Shown here: positions 9,560 to 18,900 of the stretch, in pieces
Layout of the letters: the number at the start of each line of letters is the position of its first letter
How positions within the stretch are numbered: the stretch's first letter is position 1
DNA from: Chitinophaga costaii
GTDB taxonomy: Bacteria; Bacteroidota; Bacteroidia; Chitinophagales; Chitinophagaceae
Direction of reading: 5' to 3'
Length of the DNA: 64,000 bases
Assembly: GCF_900094705.1 (NCBI RefSeq)
Contig: NZ_FMAR01000011.1
Coordinates: 62,001-126,000 of the forward strand
Program-made: the position numbers and the translations under genes
The notes under the pieces: generated by a model
What the model saw: the letters and a program-made list of their open reading frames with translations, nothing else
Told to the model about the DNA's origin: nothing
Databases searched by the model: none

Positions 9560-9975
9560 TTATTCTTTATTCACCAGACAAACATGGATTTCATACATAT
9601 TACATATATAGGATCTCCAAAACACCAAGTAAAGCTTACCAAATAGCTTCCATAGTCCTAAAAAAATGAAGTATTAACATTTACTGATAAGGGAATTGAC
9701 ATATTCTTACCTCAAAACTTAAGAGGATCAAACATAGCCCATAAAGACTAAATAAAATGTCCAATAAACATCAATATGATTATTTATGGATTTTTTTGAG
9801 TCAATGATTAAATAGCAAATTAAGAGAACGAAAAGGATAAAAATTACATTCAGATATTAACATTAAAAAAGGACAAGCAAGAAGCTGTTTAAGAGCTCCC
9901 GCGTAAATCTTGGCCGCTGATTAGCTAAATCATAAGGATTCCAAACTAACTACTCTTTGTTAGTTAACCATCCGC
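9560..9975. other. AT-rich intergenic region, no gene seen
   Basis: Downstream of the giant minus-strand gene and of the plus-strand remnant. No coding-like frame, tRNA or clear terminator hairpin was found. Confidence 0.5.
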
Positions 9976-12900
9976 TTATGCCGGAGAAATCAGTTGATGT
10001 ACTTCCTTAACCAGTTCTATACAGGTTTCCTGTATCATTTTAGGAATATTGGAAATATCTGCATCCAGGGTAAGATCGATGTTTTGTCCGACCACGGCTC
10101 CTTTTATATGGAGCCTGAATAACTTTAAATTCTTAACATCTTTCAGCTGGGCATGTAATTCCAATAATTGAAGATCAAATAATTGTCCGGCAAATTTAAC
10201 GGCGTAAGCGGCTACATCCAACACGATGGTGGTTTGCAGTTCAACCATCTTCAGGGCGGCTTTTGCCGTTTCAAAGGCTATAGCACTGGTCCCATGCTTC
10301 GTTGCCGTAACAACGGCTTCCGCAGTGGCAAAAGCGGCATATGCTGCAGATTTCTGGACATTTTCCAGGGCGATGTTGGCAATTTTAATGGCTTCTTCAC
10401 CGGCTGCTTTAGTTCCGATCAGACTAGCTTCTGCGGCCATCCACACAGTGTATTCGGCACCTTTTTCTACGCCTTCCACGGTCAACTGAGCCAATGCGAC
10501 ACTTTTTTCACCCGCGGCCTTCACTACTCCCAGGGCAAGTTTACTACTTTCAAAGGCAGTATACTCCCCACCGGTCTTCACCCCTTCCAGCACTTTTTTT
10601 GCTGCTTCAAAGGCAACAAACTGGGTACATTTACTGGTAGCATATACCACCCCTTCTGCCACTTTCAAAGCAGCAATGGCGGCTGTATGAGATACAGTCA
10701 GGGCGGCTATTTTAGTTCCATAATAGGCTTCTTTATGAACTTCCCACCAATGGGCCTTTTTGAGTTCAAGGTGAGCACTGTCTATTTCGGAGTTGAGCCG
10801 GTCTACATAGGCTTTTGCGGATCTAAGGCCTTGTTGGGCATTTTTCATATACCCGTCATAGGCCACCCGGGCTTGTTCAACGGCCCGCTCTGCAGTGCCT
10901 AGCGCTTGGGAATAGGCTTTTTGTGCCTGATCTACCTCTTCTTGGGCTTTGGTGAATTGCTGAAGGTAGGATCTTTTTGCATCATCCAATGTTTTCTGGG
11001 CACTTTCTAAGGCATTGTTGTAGGCTGCTTTTGCCTGCTGCACCGCAGCCTTTGCCTCTTCCAGCGCTTTAGCATAATCGGCCTTTGTTTGATCTAAGGC
11101 TTGGGTAAGTTGGTTAACATAGGATAGATAAGCAGCTTTCGTTTCCTCTAATTTTTTATTGGCTTCATCAAAAACTTTTTGATAGGCAGCCTCCGTTTCA
11201 TTGACCTTGCGCTGGGCCTCGCCCAAGCCTTGAACAGCCGAATCACGCAGTGCATGAAAGATCTGTTCCAGTTGTTCGGTGACATGTTTCACCAATGCCT
11301 GCTCAAATTTGCCATCCAGTATAAAATCCATACTTGCTGGCGATGACAAGCTGCCGGTACTTTGCCCATGGATTTCCAGGCTTAATTCTTTGGTAAAATG
11401 CAATTCAAAATCAAATCTGACCAGTTCTTTGGACAAATGCACTAATACTCCGAAACTTAATCCCATCAAGCTGATGGCCCCATCGAAATGGAAGAGTTGT
11501 TCCTGGGAAGTGATGGCTAGTTCCAGGGAGATATTTTGTTTTTCATACCCATGAATTTCCAGCGGACCAATTGATAGGGCGGATAAGCTTCCTTTAGCCT
11601 TCAGGCCATTGCTTCCAATACTGGCAAAAAGCGAGAACTCTTTGTCAAAAATTTTAATATTGGCAGCAAAGCTAAACCCTGCCTCGTAGGTAATGGTTCC
11701 AATGCTGCCACCGTTCGGGGCTATATAGAGTTTTAATTGCTCGAGTTGGAAGAAGTCTGGAACATTTTTCTCAGGGATGCCTGCATTAAAACATTTATTG
11801 ATGGCTGTTATCAATTTCTGGGGTGTCAGCTTATCCAATTCGCCGAACAGGATGAACTTGCTGGGATCTGTGGCCACATTCACGGCCATCTGGGCCTGGA
11901 TATCCCCGAATTCGAGCCCTCCTGCAATACCAAATTGGGAGGGAAAACCCGTACTGGCGAATTGCGCATAGTTGATGCCCAGTTGAACAGCCAGTGCCGG
12001 CCCAACACGTAAATTCCTCAATCCAAAAGGTTCGTCCCACCAGGTGGTTTCGGACAAGGATGCAGTTGCTTCCAGCATACCGATATCAAGTGCCACGACA
12101 AAGTGAAGCGTTTGATTATCTAATATAACCGCTATGGGAAAATGCAACAGAAAAGCCACCTTTGGCCGTAGTTCTATGCCGATCTGGAAAGGTTCGCAAA
12201 GAATGTGCCTTCCCAGCTGCAAGGTGGCTTCGGGCATGCTGATAGCCATGGATATCTCCTCTCCCAACTGTGCCGTAAATTGAAGACCGCTTTGTTTGGT
12301 GCCTGTTAGTTTGCTAAGCGGCACAATTTCGTCCACAATGGCTACGGCCTGCAGTCCTTTCTTAACCGGATATGGAAAATCCGTGATCGTTTCTGCTGCA
12401 TTTTCCTTGGCCAGCATCAATCCGAATTTGTTAAATTTCAAGGCATCTACAAAGGAATCCTTCACTGCGGGTATCAGTGTGCTAAGCATAAAGACCGGTG
12501 CTTCCACTTCACCATACGCCACCATGTTCCAGGTATCCTTCATTTTATAGTAAGCCGCTTTGCAGGTAACGGTAACCTCGCCTTTTTTGATCTTGCCCTT
12601 TATATATACTTCGGAAGTGTGCTCACTGCCCGCCCCGTATAGGTCCAGGCAAAGCTCGGCATCTTCCACCATGACGCCCCCGATGGTAAGGTTTTGTATT
12701 TCTCCTCTAAACAACAAATGGGTGCTGTCAAGGATAGCGTCCACTTCAGCGATCACTTCCCCAATACTTACTTTGCATAGAAAGTGGATGCCTTTGGGAA
12801 TTGTGGTACCATTCAGCTGACACTCGTTGGTGGCCAGGCTAAGGATTAGTTTTTCTAAGGTAATGTCCACTGCAGGCGCCTGCAGAACGATGCCGGTTAT

Positions 12901-15525
12901 ATCGGCAAACAGATAGGCCAGGTTCTGGAAAGAAAAGGATTCTAAGCTGGCCTGCACGGCAGAGGCATCGCTGCTTAAATGCCCGGCAAAGCTGAGTAAG
13001 CCAATGCTGCTTCGCCAATGAAGGGTGGCCATCAATGCTGTTTGTTGCCCAAACACCAGACTTACGTCCAGCAGGTCCAGGCTCACATTTTTCAAGCCAA
13101 ATAACCCTTCCACGTGCTCGGCTGTTGCATAAAGCCCCACCTGTTGTTGATCTATCGTTAACCTGGCATGCAGGTCAACCGGCTGTGGTGTTCCTAAAAA
13201 GCCAAGCTGCAAGGTAGCGTTCACATCCAATCCAGCACCCCAGGAGTTTTTTAAATCCTTAAAATCCAGCGTTGGATAGCCAATAATGGCCAACTTGATA
13301 TCCGTAAGGCTCAGGCCTTCCACAATCTCTGCCGATAAAGCCGTTTGGATGGAAAATTCAAAGCCACGGGCGCTGAGAGGCTTATCCAGCGTATCTCCCG
13401 GCTGCAGATCTACTGTTCCGCTCAATAAAGGCATCCCCTGGATGTGCAGGGCATCCCGAATGCTGGCCAACAAACCTTCATCCATCTTCAGATTTCCTTG
13501 AAAAAAGGCTTGTGTACTGCTGTCAGACCCTTCTACCTTTTTAAGCCCGAAGCTCACGTTTTCAAAAACGAAGAACTGCCCGGCATCTATTTGTATATCC
13601 GGAAACAATTGTTCCAGGTGAAATGAATCTTCATGCCATTCAATGTGTGCTTCTATATAGCGGTTGGACAAGCGGGCAAATTTCGCTGGCAGATTGCTGC
13701 CTCCCAATAGGGAGACCTGTGCTTTAAACAGCTCTCCATCGGTACCCGATATGCCAGTAAGTGTGGAATAGTTGCCCGTATTAGGAGGTTCACCCGTTTT
13801 CAGCCTTTCCAGGTTGTTAAAGTGCACACCGTTTCCCAAATCAAATGCGGATACATTTCCTAAGGGTGCTACCGCTTGTAATTGATTTAGGTCTTCTGCC
13901 AACAAATGCGCAGCCACCTTTTTCGGCAAAACAATCTTGGCAAACTGTTGCTTTACCAGCAGATATTCTCCCACAGAGGGTTGAAAGGCGTGGAAAGGAT
14001 TGAAAACTAGTTGAAACTTAGCTACGGTTTGGTTGTTCTTTAAAAAGGTAATGTGATAGGAAATTTCTGACACCAACCATCTCGCATATAAATTATCCTT
14101 TATTTTCTGATGTTTTACCAATACACTCACTTCCGCCAGCAACTGAGGGTCAGCTTGAATGATTGATTTGATACTGGCTTCATAGATAAGCATTTGGGAA
14201 TTAGCGGCGGCTGTACCCAACACCAAATTATCCGCAATTTGCGCTGTTTCCAATTTATCTGCTGTACCAAGCCCAAAAGAAAATGCGATGAGGTGAAGCC
14301 ACTCGAACGCCCGTACGTCACTCATGCCCTGGCCATATGCAGCATTGGCTATCGCATTGGCACTGTTTTTAGCCATCAATGCATCCTGGCTTGGACGTCT
14401 ATCCAAACCACCGGCTACCTTTAGTTTGCTTGCATTGATCACAGTGGTAGCTTGCCGTATTTCCGAATGGCTGGTAAAGTCTGACTGATCTACCAACTCT
14501 TTGGGTAAGTTTTGCCCATCGACCTTCCTACCATCAAAATGGTAGTTAGTATAGGTTTGATGATCAATCGCTGTCCTAAAATCAGTTCCGATAAACACCT
14601 CTTTCAGATCATTGCCTAATTGATCGCGCTGCTGCCAGAAGTGATGAACTACCTTTTTACTGATAATATCCTTAAAAATGTCTTTTATTTTTGTATCCGA
14701 AGAAATCAGGTAATACTTAATTTGGGGAGGAATATCTTCCGGGTAATTATAAAACCGTCCAAAGATATTGTTGGAATCTGCCTGAAACTTTGCAGGGGTC
14801 CATTCTTCTGCCTGGATCCTGAAACTATCAATCCATTTAATATACCTACTATCCTGCAATCTTAGATGAATGTCAAATAAATCACAGTAAAGGGTCAGGT
14901 CGCCCTTATTTTGCGAAGATAGTTCTGCCACGTTTACATACCAGTTCAAATCGTGTGTGATGATTTCATAAAGTTTCCTGAAATCATTAGCGCTTAACAG
15001 AAATTTAGCGGCATCTAAGAGGGTTTTATGGGAAACCATAACCTGGCAAAAAACAATGGAGCTTATAGACGGTTCATTGCATACCCAACGTATGCGCTCA
15101 TTTCCATTTTCTAAGGCTAATTTGGGTGTAAATGTCCGGTTGCCCCGTTCAATAACAGAGCATAGATTTAAAAGAGCATTAATAACCCTGGACTGGAGCA
15201 CGGTGCTTGACTGAATTCTTATTCCGGCAATATCATGGTCGTTGAGCAGCACATAAAATGTTAAATAGTCCGGCCACGCAGTTATTCCATGGAACTGCCG
15301 GAGGTCATTGACTCTCACATACCATTCCGGAACATCCACCAGTTGATTAAGTACATGCCTGGCATTATTTCTTTCATTATCCGTATAAACACCATACTCG
15401 ATAAATGTACCAATAGCCGCCTTATTCCATTTAAGGCACACATAATTTTCGGGTTGATTGTCCAGCCGGTATCTGGTAACCGCCTCTCCGTTGTGGGTTT
15501 CGGTAATCTGATTAAATTGAGGCAT
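9976..15525 (-). CDS. Giant protein (1849 aa) with beta-rich body and two C-terminal helical repeat arrays
   Basis: I do not recognise this protein with confidence. It has no signal peptide or membrane segment at its N-terminus, so it looks cytoplasmic or exported by another route. Residues 1–about 560 are mixed and not repetitive. About 560–1425 is rich in alternating hydrophobic beta patterns with recurring phrases such as 'IGTITYEAGFSF', 'LSIGPLEIHGY' and 'FILFGELDKLT', which suggests a long series of related beta units. Residues 1428–1571 are eight consecutive 18-residue helical repeats and 1615–1766 a second array of 18–19-residue Ala/Val/Lys/Glu-rich repeats resembling phasin or apolipoprotein helices. 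The tail (1780–1849) returns to beta/helix. It stands alone, 432 bp downstream of the helicase–nuclease gene on the same strand. A lipid- or surface-binding structural role is only a guess. Confidence 0.88.
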   Translation of the reverse strand: MPQFNQITETHNGEAVTRYRLDNQPENYVCLKWNKAAIGTFIEYGVYTDNERNNARHVLNQLVDVPEWYVRVNDLRQFHGITAWPDYLTFYVLLNDHDIAGIRIQSSTVLQSRVINALLNLCSVIERGNRTFTPKLALENGNERIRWVCNEPSISSIVFCQVMVSHKTLLDAAKFLLSANDFRKLYEIITHDLNWYVNVAELSSQNKGDLTLYCDLFDIHLRLQDSRYIKWIDSFRIQAEEWTPAKFQADSNNIFGRFYNYPEDIPPQIKYYLISSDTKIKDIFKDIISKKVVHHFWQQRDQLGNDLKEVFIGTDFRTAIDHQTYTNYHFDGRKVDGQNLPKELVDQSDFTSHSEIRQATTVINASKLKVAGGLDRRPSQDALMAKNSANAIANAAYGQGMSDVRAFEWLHLIAFSFGLGTADKLETAQIADNLVLGTAAANSQMLIYEASIKSIIQADPQLLAEVSVLVKHQKIKDNLYARWLVSEISYHITFLKNNQTVAKFQLVFNPFHAFQPSVGEYLLVKQQFAKIVLPKKVAAHLLAEDLNQLQAVAPLGNVSAFDLGNGVHFNNLERLKTGEPPNTGNYSTLTGISGTDGELFKAQVSLLGGSNLPAKFARLSNRYIEAHIEWHEDSFHLEQLFPDIQIDAGQFFVFENVSFGLKKVEGSDSSTQAFFQGNLKMDEGLLASIRDALHIQGMPLLSGTVDLQPGDTLDKPLSARGFEFSIQTALSAEIVEGLSLTDIKLAIIGYPTLDFKDLKNSWGAGLDVNATLQLGFLGTPQPVDLHARLTIDQQQVGLYATAEHVEGLFGLKNVSLDLLDVSLVFGQQTALMATLHWRSSIGLLSFAGHLSSDASAVQASLESFSFQNLAYLFADITGIVLQAPAVDITLEKLILSLATNECQLNGTTIPKGIHFLCKVSIGEVIAEVDAILDSTHLLFRGEIQNLTIGGVMVEDAELCLDLYGAGSEHTSEVYIKGKIKKGEVTVTCKAAYYKMKDTWNMVAYGEVEAPVFMLSTLIPAVKDSFVDALKFNKFGLMLAKENAAETITDFPYPVKKGLQAVAIVDEIVPLSKLTGTKQSGLQFTAQLGEEISMAISMPEATLQLGRHILCEPFQIGIELRPKVAFLLHFPIAVILDNQTLHFVVALDIGMLEATASLSETTWWDEPFGLRNLRVGPALAVQLGINYAQFASTGFPSQFGIAGGLEFGDIQAQMAVNVATDPSKFILFGELDKLTPQKLITAINKCFNAGIPEKNVPDFFQLEQLKLYIAPNGGSIGTITYEAGFSFAANIKIFDKEFSLFASIGSNGLKAKGSLSALSIGPLEIHGYEKQNISLELAITSQEQLFHFDGAISLMGLSFGVLVHLSKELVRFDFELHFTKELSLEIHGQSTGSLSSPASMDFILDGKFEQALVKHVTEQLEQIFHALRDSAVQGLGEAQRKVNETEAAYQKVFDEANKKLEETKAAYLSYVNQLTQALDQTKADYAKALEEAKAAVQQAKAAYNNALESAQKTLDDAKRSYLQQFTKAQEEVDQAQKAYSQALGTAERAVEQARVAYDGYMKNAQQGLRSAKAYVDRLNSEIDSAHLELKKAHWWEVHKEAYYGTKIAALTVSHTAAIAALKVAEGVVYATSKCTQFVAFEAAKKVLEGVKTGGEYTAFESSKLALGVVKAAGEKSVALAQLTVEGVEKGAEYTVWMAAEASLIGTKAAGEEAIKIANIALENVQKSAAYAAFATAEAVVTATKHGTSAIAFETAKAALKMVELQTTIVLDVAAYAVKFAGQLFDLQLLELHAQLKDVKNLKLFRLHIKGAVVGQNIDLTLDADISNIPKMIQETCIELVKEVHQLISPA
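10228..10683 (-). repeat. Coding repeat: second array of 18–19-residue units in the giant protein
   Basis: Residues 1615–1766 form about eight units of mostly 19 residues with pattern YxAFExAKxxLxxVKxxGE; examples are 'YTAFESSKLALGVVKAAGE' and 'YTVWMAAEASLIGTKAAGE'. They are Ala/Val-rich amphipathic helices without heptad leucines, closer to phasin- or perilipin-like lipid-binding helices than to a classical coiled coil. Confidence 0.75.
10813..11244 (-). repeat. Coding repeat: eight 18-residue units (54 bp each) in the giant protein
   Basis: Residues 1428–1571 consist of eight back-to-back units of exactly 18 residues with consensus xAYxxAxxxAxxxLxxAK. The Tyr at unit position 3, the Ala at 10, the Leu/Val at 14 and the basic end recur almost throughout. 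Eighteen residues are five alpha-helical turns, so equivalent residues line up on one face of a continuous helix. The DNA copies have diverged, so this is an old expansion. Confidence 0.85.
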
Positions 15526-15957
15526 TCTATAGGGTATTTTCCATTTATATTGTATCCAATCTGCATAACAATTCCATAATTGGCAGATCTGGTTAAACTA
15601 TTTATAGCATGTCCTGTCAACATTTTTCCATAGGATATTCTAATTAATTAAGCCCAAAATATAAAAACTGATTAAGTAATCAAATTATTCCTATTTAAAC
15701 TGGTAAGAATAAATTGTAGGTAACTATTTTATCAAACAAGGTAATAAACATCATAATAATAAATTTTAAAAGCAGCGTTCCTTTACAAATGGACATTTCT
15801 ATTGTAAGGGTTATGGATATGGTACGTTTGCCCGTTATAAAACACGGGAGCCACCAGCATTTACTTCTTTCCAGATGATTCCTGTCAGACAAGGTTCCAG
15901 CGTATCGTGCATTTCATGAAAGGATTAACCGGTGTTAGGTTAGCATCGGGATAGTTA
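15526..15957. other. AT-rich gap with a possible gene remnant
   Basis: Separates the giant gene from the helicase–nuclease gene. On the minus strand, from an ATG at 15912, a 25-codon frame 'HDTLEPCLTGIIWKEVNAGG' runs into a stop at 15835, while an overlapping frame continues with 'APVFYNGQTYHIHNPYNRN' to a stop near 15785. This looks like a short frameshifted remnant, too small to assign. No exact TAnnTTTG box was found before the giant gene. Confidence 0.35.
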
Positions 15958-18900
15958 TTAGTTTTCGGATTGCAGGCTTGTATGATTAGGCACGGTAGCC
16001 ATGGTAGCATCCTGTTGGTAAATAAAATCAAGCAGCAGCTCTAACTCACGATCTGCGGCATCCCACCATTTAGTAGACCATATCCTGTAGAAAATAAATC
16101 CGTAACGTTCCAGCTGTTCCTGCCGGAAGCCATCCCAGGCATAGGCTTCCGGGCTGTTATGGTATTTAGCGCCGTCACATTCCAACGCAATGAGTGGTAT
16201 TTGGCTGCCCTTCCGCTTTATGACCATATCGATCCTGAAGCCACCTACGGAATGCTGCTGTACTATACGGTCTGCGCCAATGTGCTGTGCGAGCCGTTCG
16301 TAGACTTCGTCTTCAAAAGGAGATTCAGAACCTAGGCTGATTTCTGTGGTATCGTAATGTTTGTCGGAACAGTATTGTCTCAATAACTGAAGGATGCCCT
16401 GGCGCAGTTCTTCGTTTCTTTCGCTTACCGCTTTTGCGTAGGTAAGATAGGCATACATAATGCCCCTGCCTTTATTCCCCTTTTGCTGGATAAGCTGCGG
16501 GTACAGGCTTACATACTCCTGCGGGAAGGAAGTACACAGATATACCTTAGACCGCGCACGGGTAATGATAACATTAAGCATTCTATGCCCTTTGCCTTGT
16601 ATGATGGGACCAAAGCTCTGGCTGAACGATCCATTGGCTTTTCTGCCAAATGTAGTAGACAGAATGATGATATCCCGCTCATCGCCCTGAATGTTTTCCA
16701 GGTTTTTTACAAAGAAAGAATCTTCAGCCTTAGCCATCAGGCTGTCGAACGTCGGATCCACCTGACGTTCGTAGCTCAATTCTTCCAGGATCAAGTTGCG
16801 CTGGTAGATATTGAAGGTGGCTACACCTACACTGGGTATTTCACCCTTGGCATCCTTCATGATTTGCTGCAATAATGCCACTACTCTCCGCGCTTCCTGT
16901 TTATTGACCTGCCCTTCATACAGGCCATCCACCTGCAGGTATTCTATGGGTATGTAGTCTTCTTTGGCAGGAACAGGCATGAGCCTGTTGCCGTAGAAAG
17001 CGTGATTGGAGAAATCAATCAAGTAAGGATGCTGGGATCGGTAATGCACTTTCAGGTAAGATTCTATAAACCCTTTGTCCACAGCATAAGCCAGTAAGGA
17101 CTCACTGTCTGCGAGATTAAGATGGGTCGCCTGCAAAGCACTCCGTTCCGCTGACGCTTCTTCGTCAGAATCTTCACTCTCCTCATCAACAGGATCTAAC
17201 AAAGCGCCGCTTCCTTCAAAATAAGAGGATGGTGCCATCTGGTGTTTGTCGCCGGAAACAATTTTTGCTTTTCCCCTGATCAGTGCCGCATAAGTATCTT
17301 CCAGGCGTAGCTGGCTGGCTTCATCAAAGATTACCAGGTCGAAAATGCCTTCCTCTAACGGTAAAATAGAACTGCAAACGGAAGGGTTTAGCAATAATAC
17401 AGGGAAGAAATCGGTGAATAGCTCAAACGCTCTTTTCACAATTGTGCGTAAGGAATTCCGCCGCATTCCCTTGGTCCCTTTCTTATTAAAAAGGCTGTTC
17501 ACAGCCTGTCCTTTTGCTTTGAAGTCTCGCACACTGGCAGCCTGCCGCTCCGTCCACCGGGCGATGATGCTATTCAGCTGAGCGGATTTAAATGCTTCTT
17601 TTCGCTGCTTGTATTGCTGCAGTTCATAATCATCTTTAGGCAGGTGTGGCGGCTCGTTCAGTGAAAGTATCCAAAATAGATACCAGCATTCAAAAGCTGC
17701 TGCCCATTCACCTTCAATGTGTGAGCTTATGATGGTAAGAAGTGCTTGCTGTGACTTATCCAAGCCCAGGAAGAATGACTTCCATTCATGATACACCCTG
17801 AAATCATTCAGGTGCTCATGGAATACAGTCGCTGTGCCTTTTATCTTATCACATACACCGAGTGCTGCCTGAAGGCTGGAATACGGTGCAAATAAGCCAT
17901 TCGTTATTGTACCGGCACGCCTGTTACTTTCTATATCCTTGAAAGTATCTGCCAGCTTTTGATAGGATTTGGATCTGTTGTCCCACTGACCGCGGAAGGT
18001 ATTGAAATGCTTGCGCTGATCATTTAACTTTTCTACCAGGTAGGGTACGGCTATAATCAGTGCGTTAATGTCAGGGACAGGTGTAACGGGTACTACGCCA
18101 TAGTCAGTAATTATTGTTTGCTTCAGGCTGTGAAATTGCTGTAGCAAAGGGTTGACCTCTGCTTTCAGTGAATCTAAATCGGCATGAAAGTGATGTTCAT
18201 TGATGTTGGAAAGAAAATTGCTTATTGTCTCAGGGTATGCTTTAGCCCAGCTTTCTGTTTTAAGGTGCAGTTCTTTAACATTGACGAGGTAGGTATTCAG
18301 ATCGGTTGTTTCTGTGTGGTCGTTATACTGATGCTCGATATAGCTTCGCTGAAGATGTGCTGCTCTTACCTGTGTGATGCGGCTCCTTAATTCGAGGCGA
18401 TTTTGTTTGATCTGCTTGTACTTTCCGGAGAATATGCTCAATAAGCTTGTCTTGAACTTTGCGCCTCGGCTGTTATCTAGCAGGCTGTTGCCGTATCGTG
18501 CAATAGTGTCGTCGGCGTAGGCAAGGTAGATGGACAGGGCTTTGCTCAAATCGCTGTAGTAGCTGTTGTAGTGATGCTGCAAGGCATCATCATATTGCTG
18601 TCTCATCTTTTGTGCTTTGAAAAGCAATGTTTGCAAGGCTGTAACTAATTGCTCTATTTTCTGTTCCTGGATGAATGAGTTGGGCAGTGGATCAGCATTG
18701 AGCCGATCGCCGATGCAGAATGCCAGGTGTAAATTTAGTTCCTGCCGTATCACATCCGGCATTCCATTCAGGAACACATCCGCCCATTGCTTACCGGATA
18801 CCTGAAGCGCTTGAATATTCGTTTCTAGTGCAGGTATTTGTTGCAATGCATAGGCGCTAAAATCTTCGATTTTTACCCGCGCTGTTCCCACGGCCTGATC

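Noticed and set aside
9417..9611. 64-codon intact open frame on the plus strand
   Set aside because: The neighbouring frame (remnant at 9419–9559) has the better coding pattern; this one is a shadow of the decayed gene.
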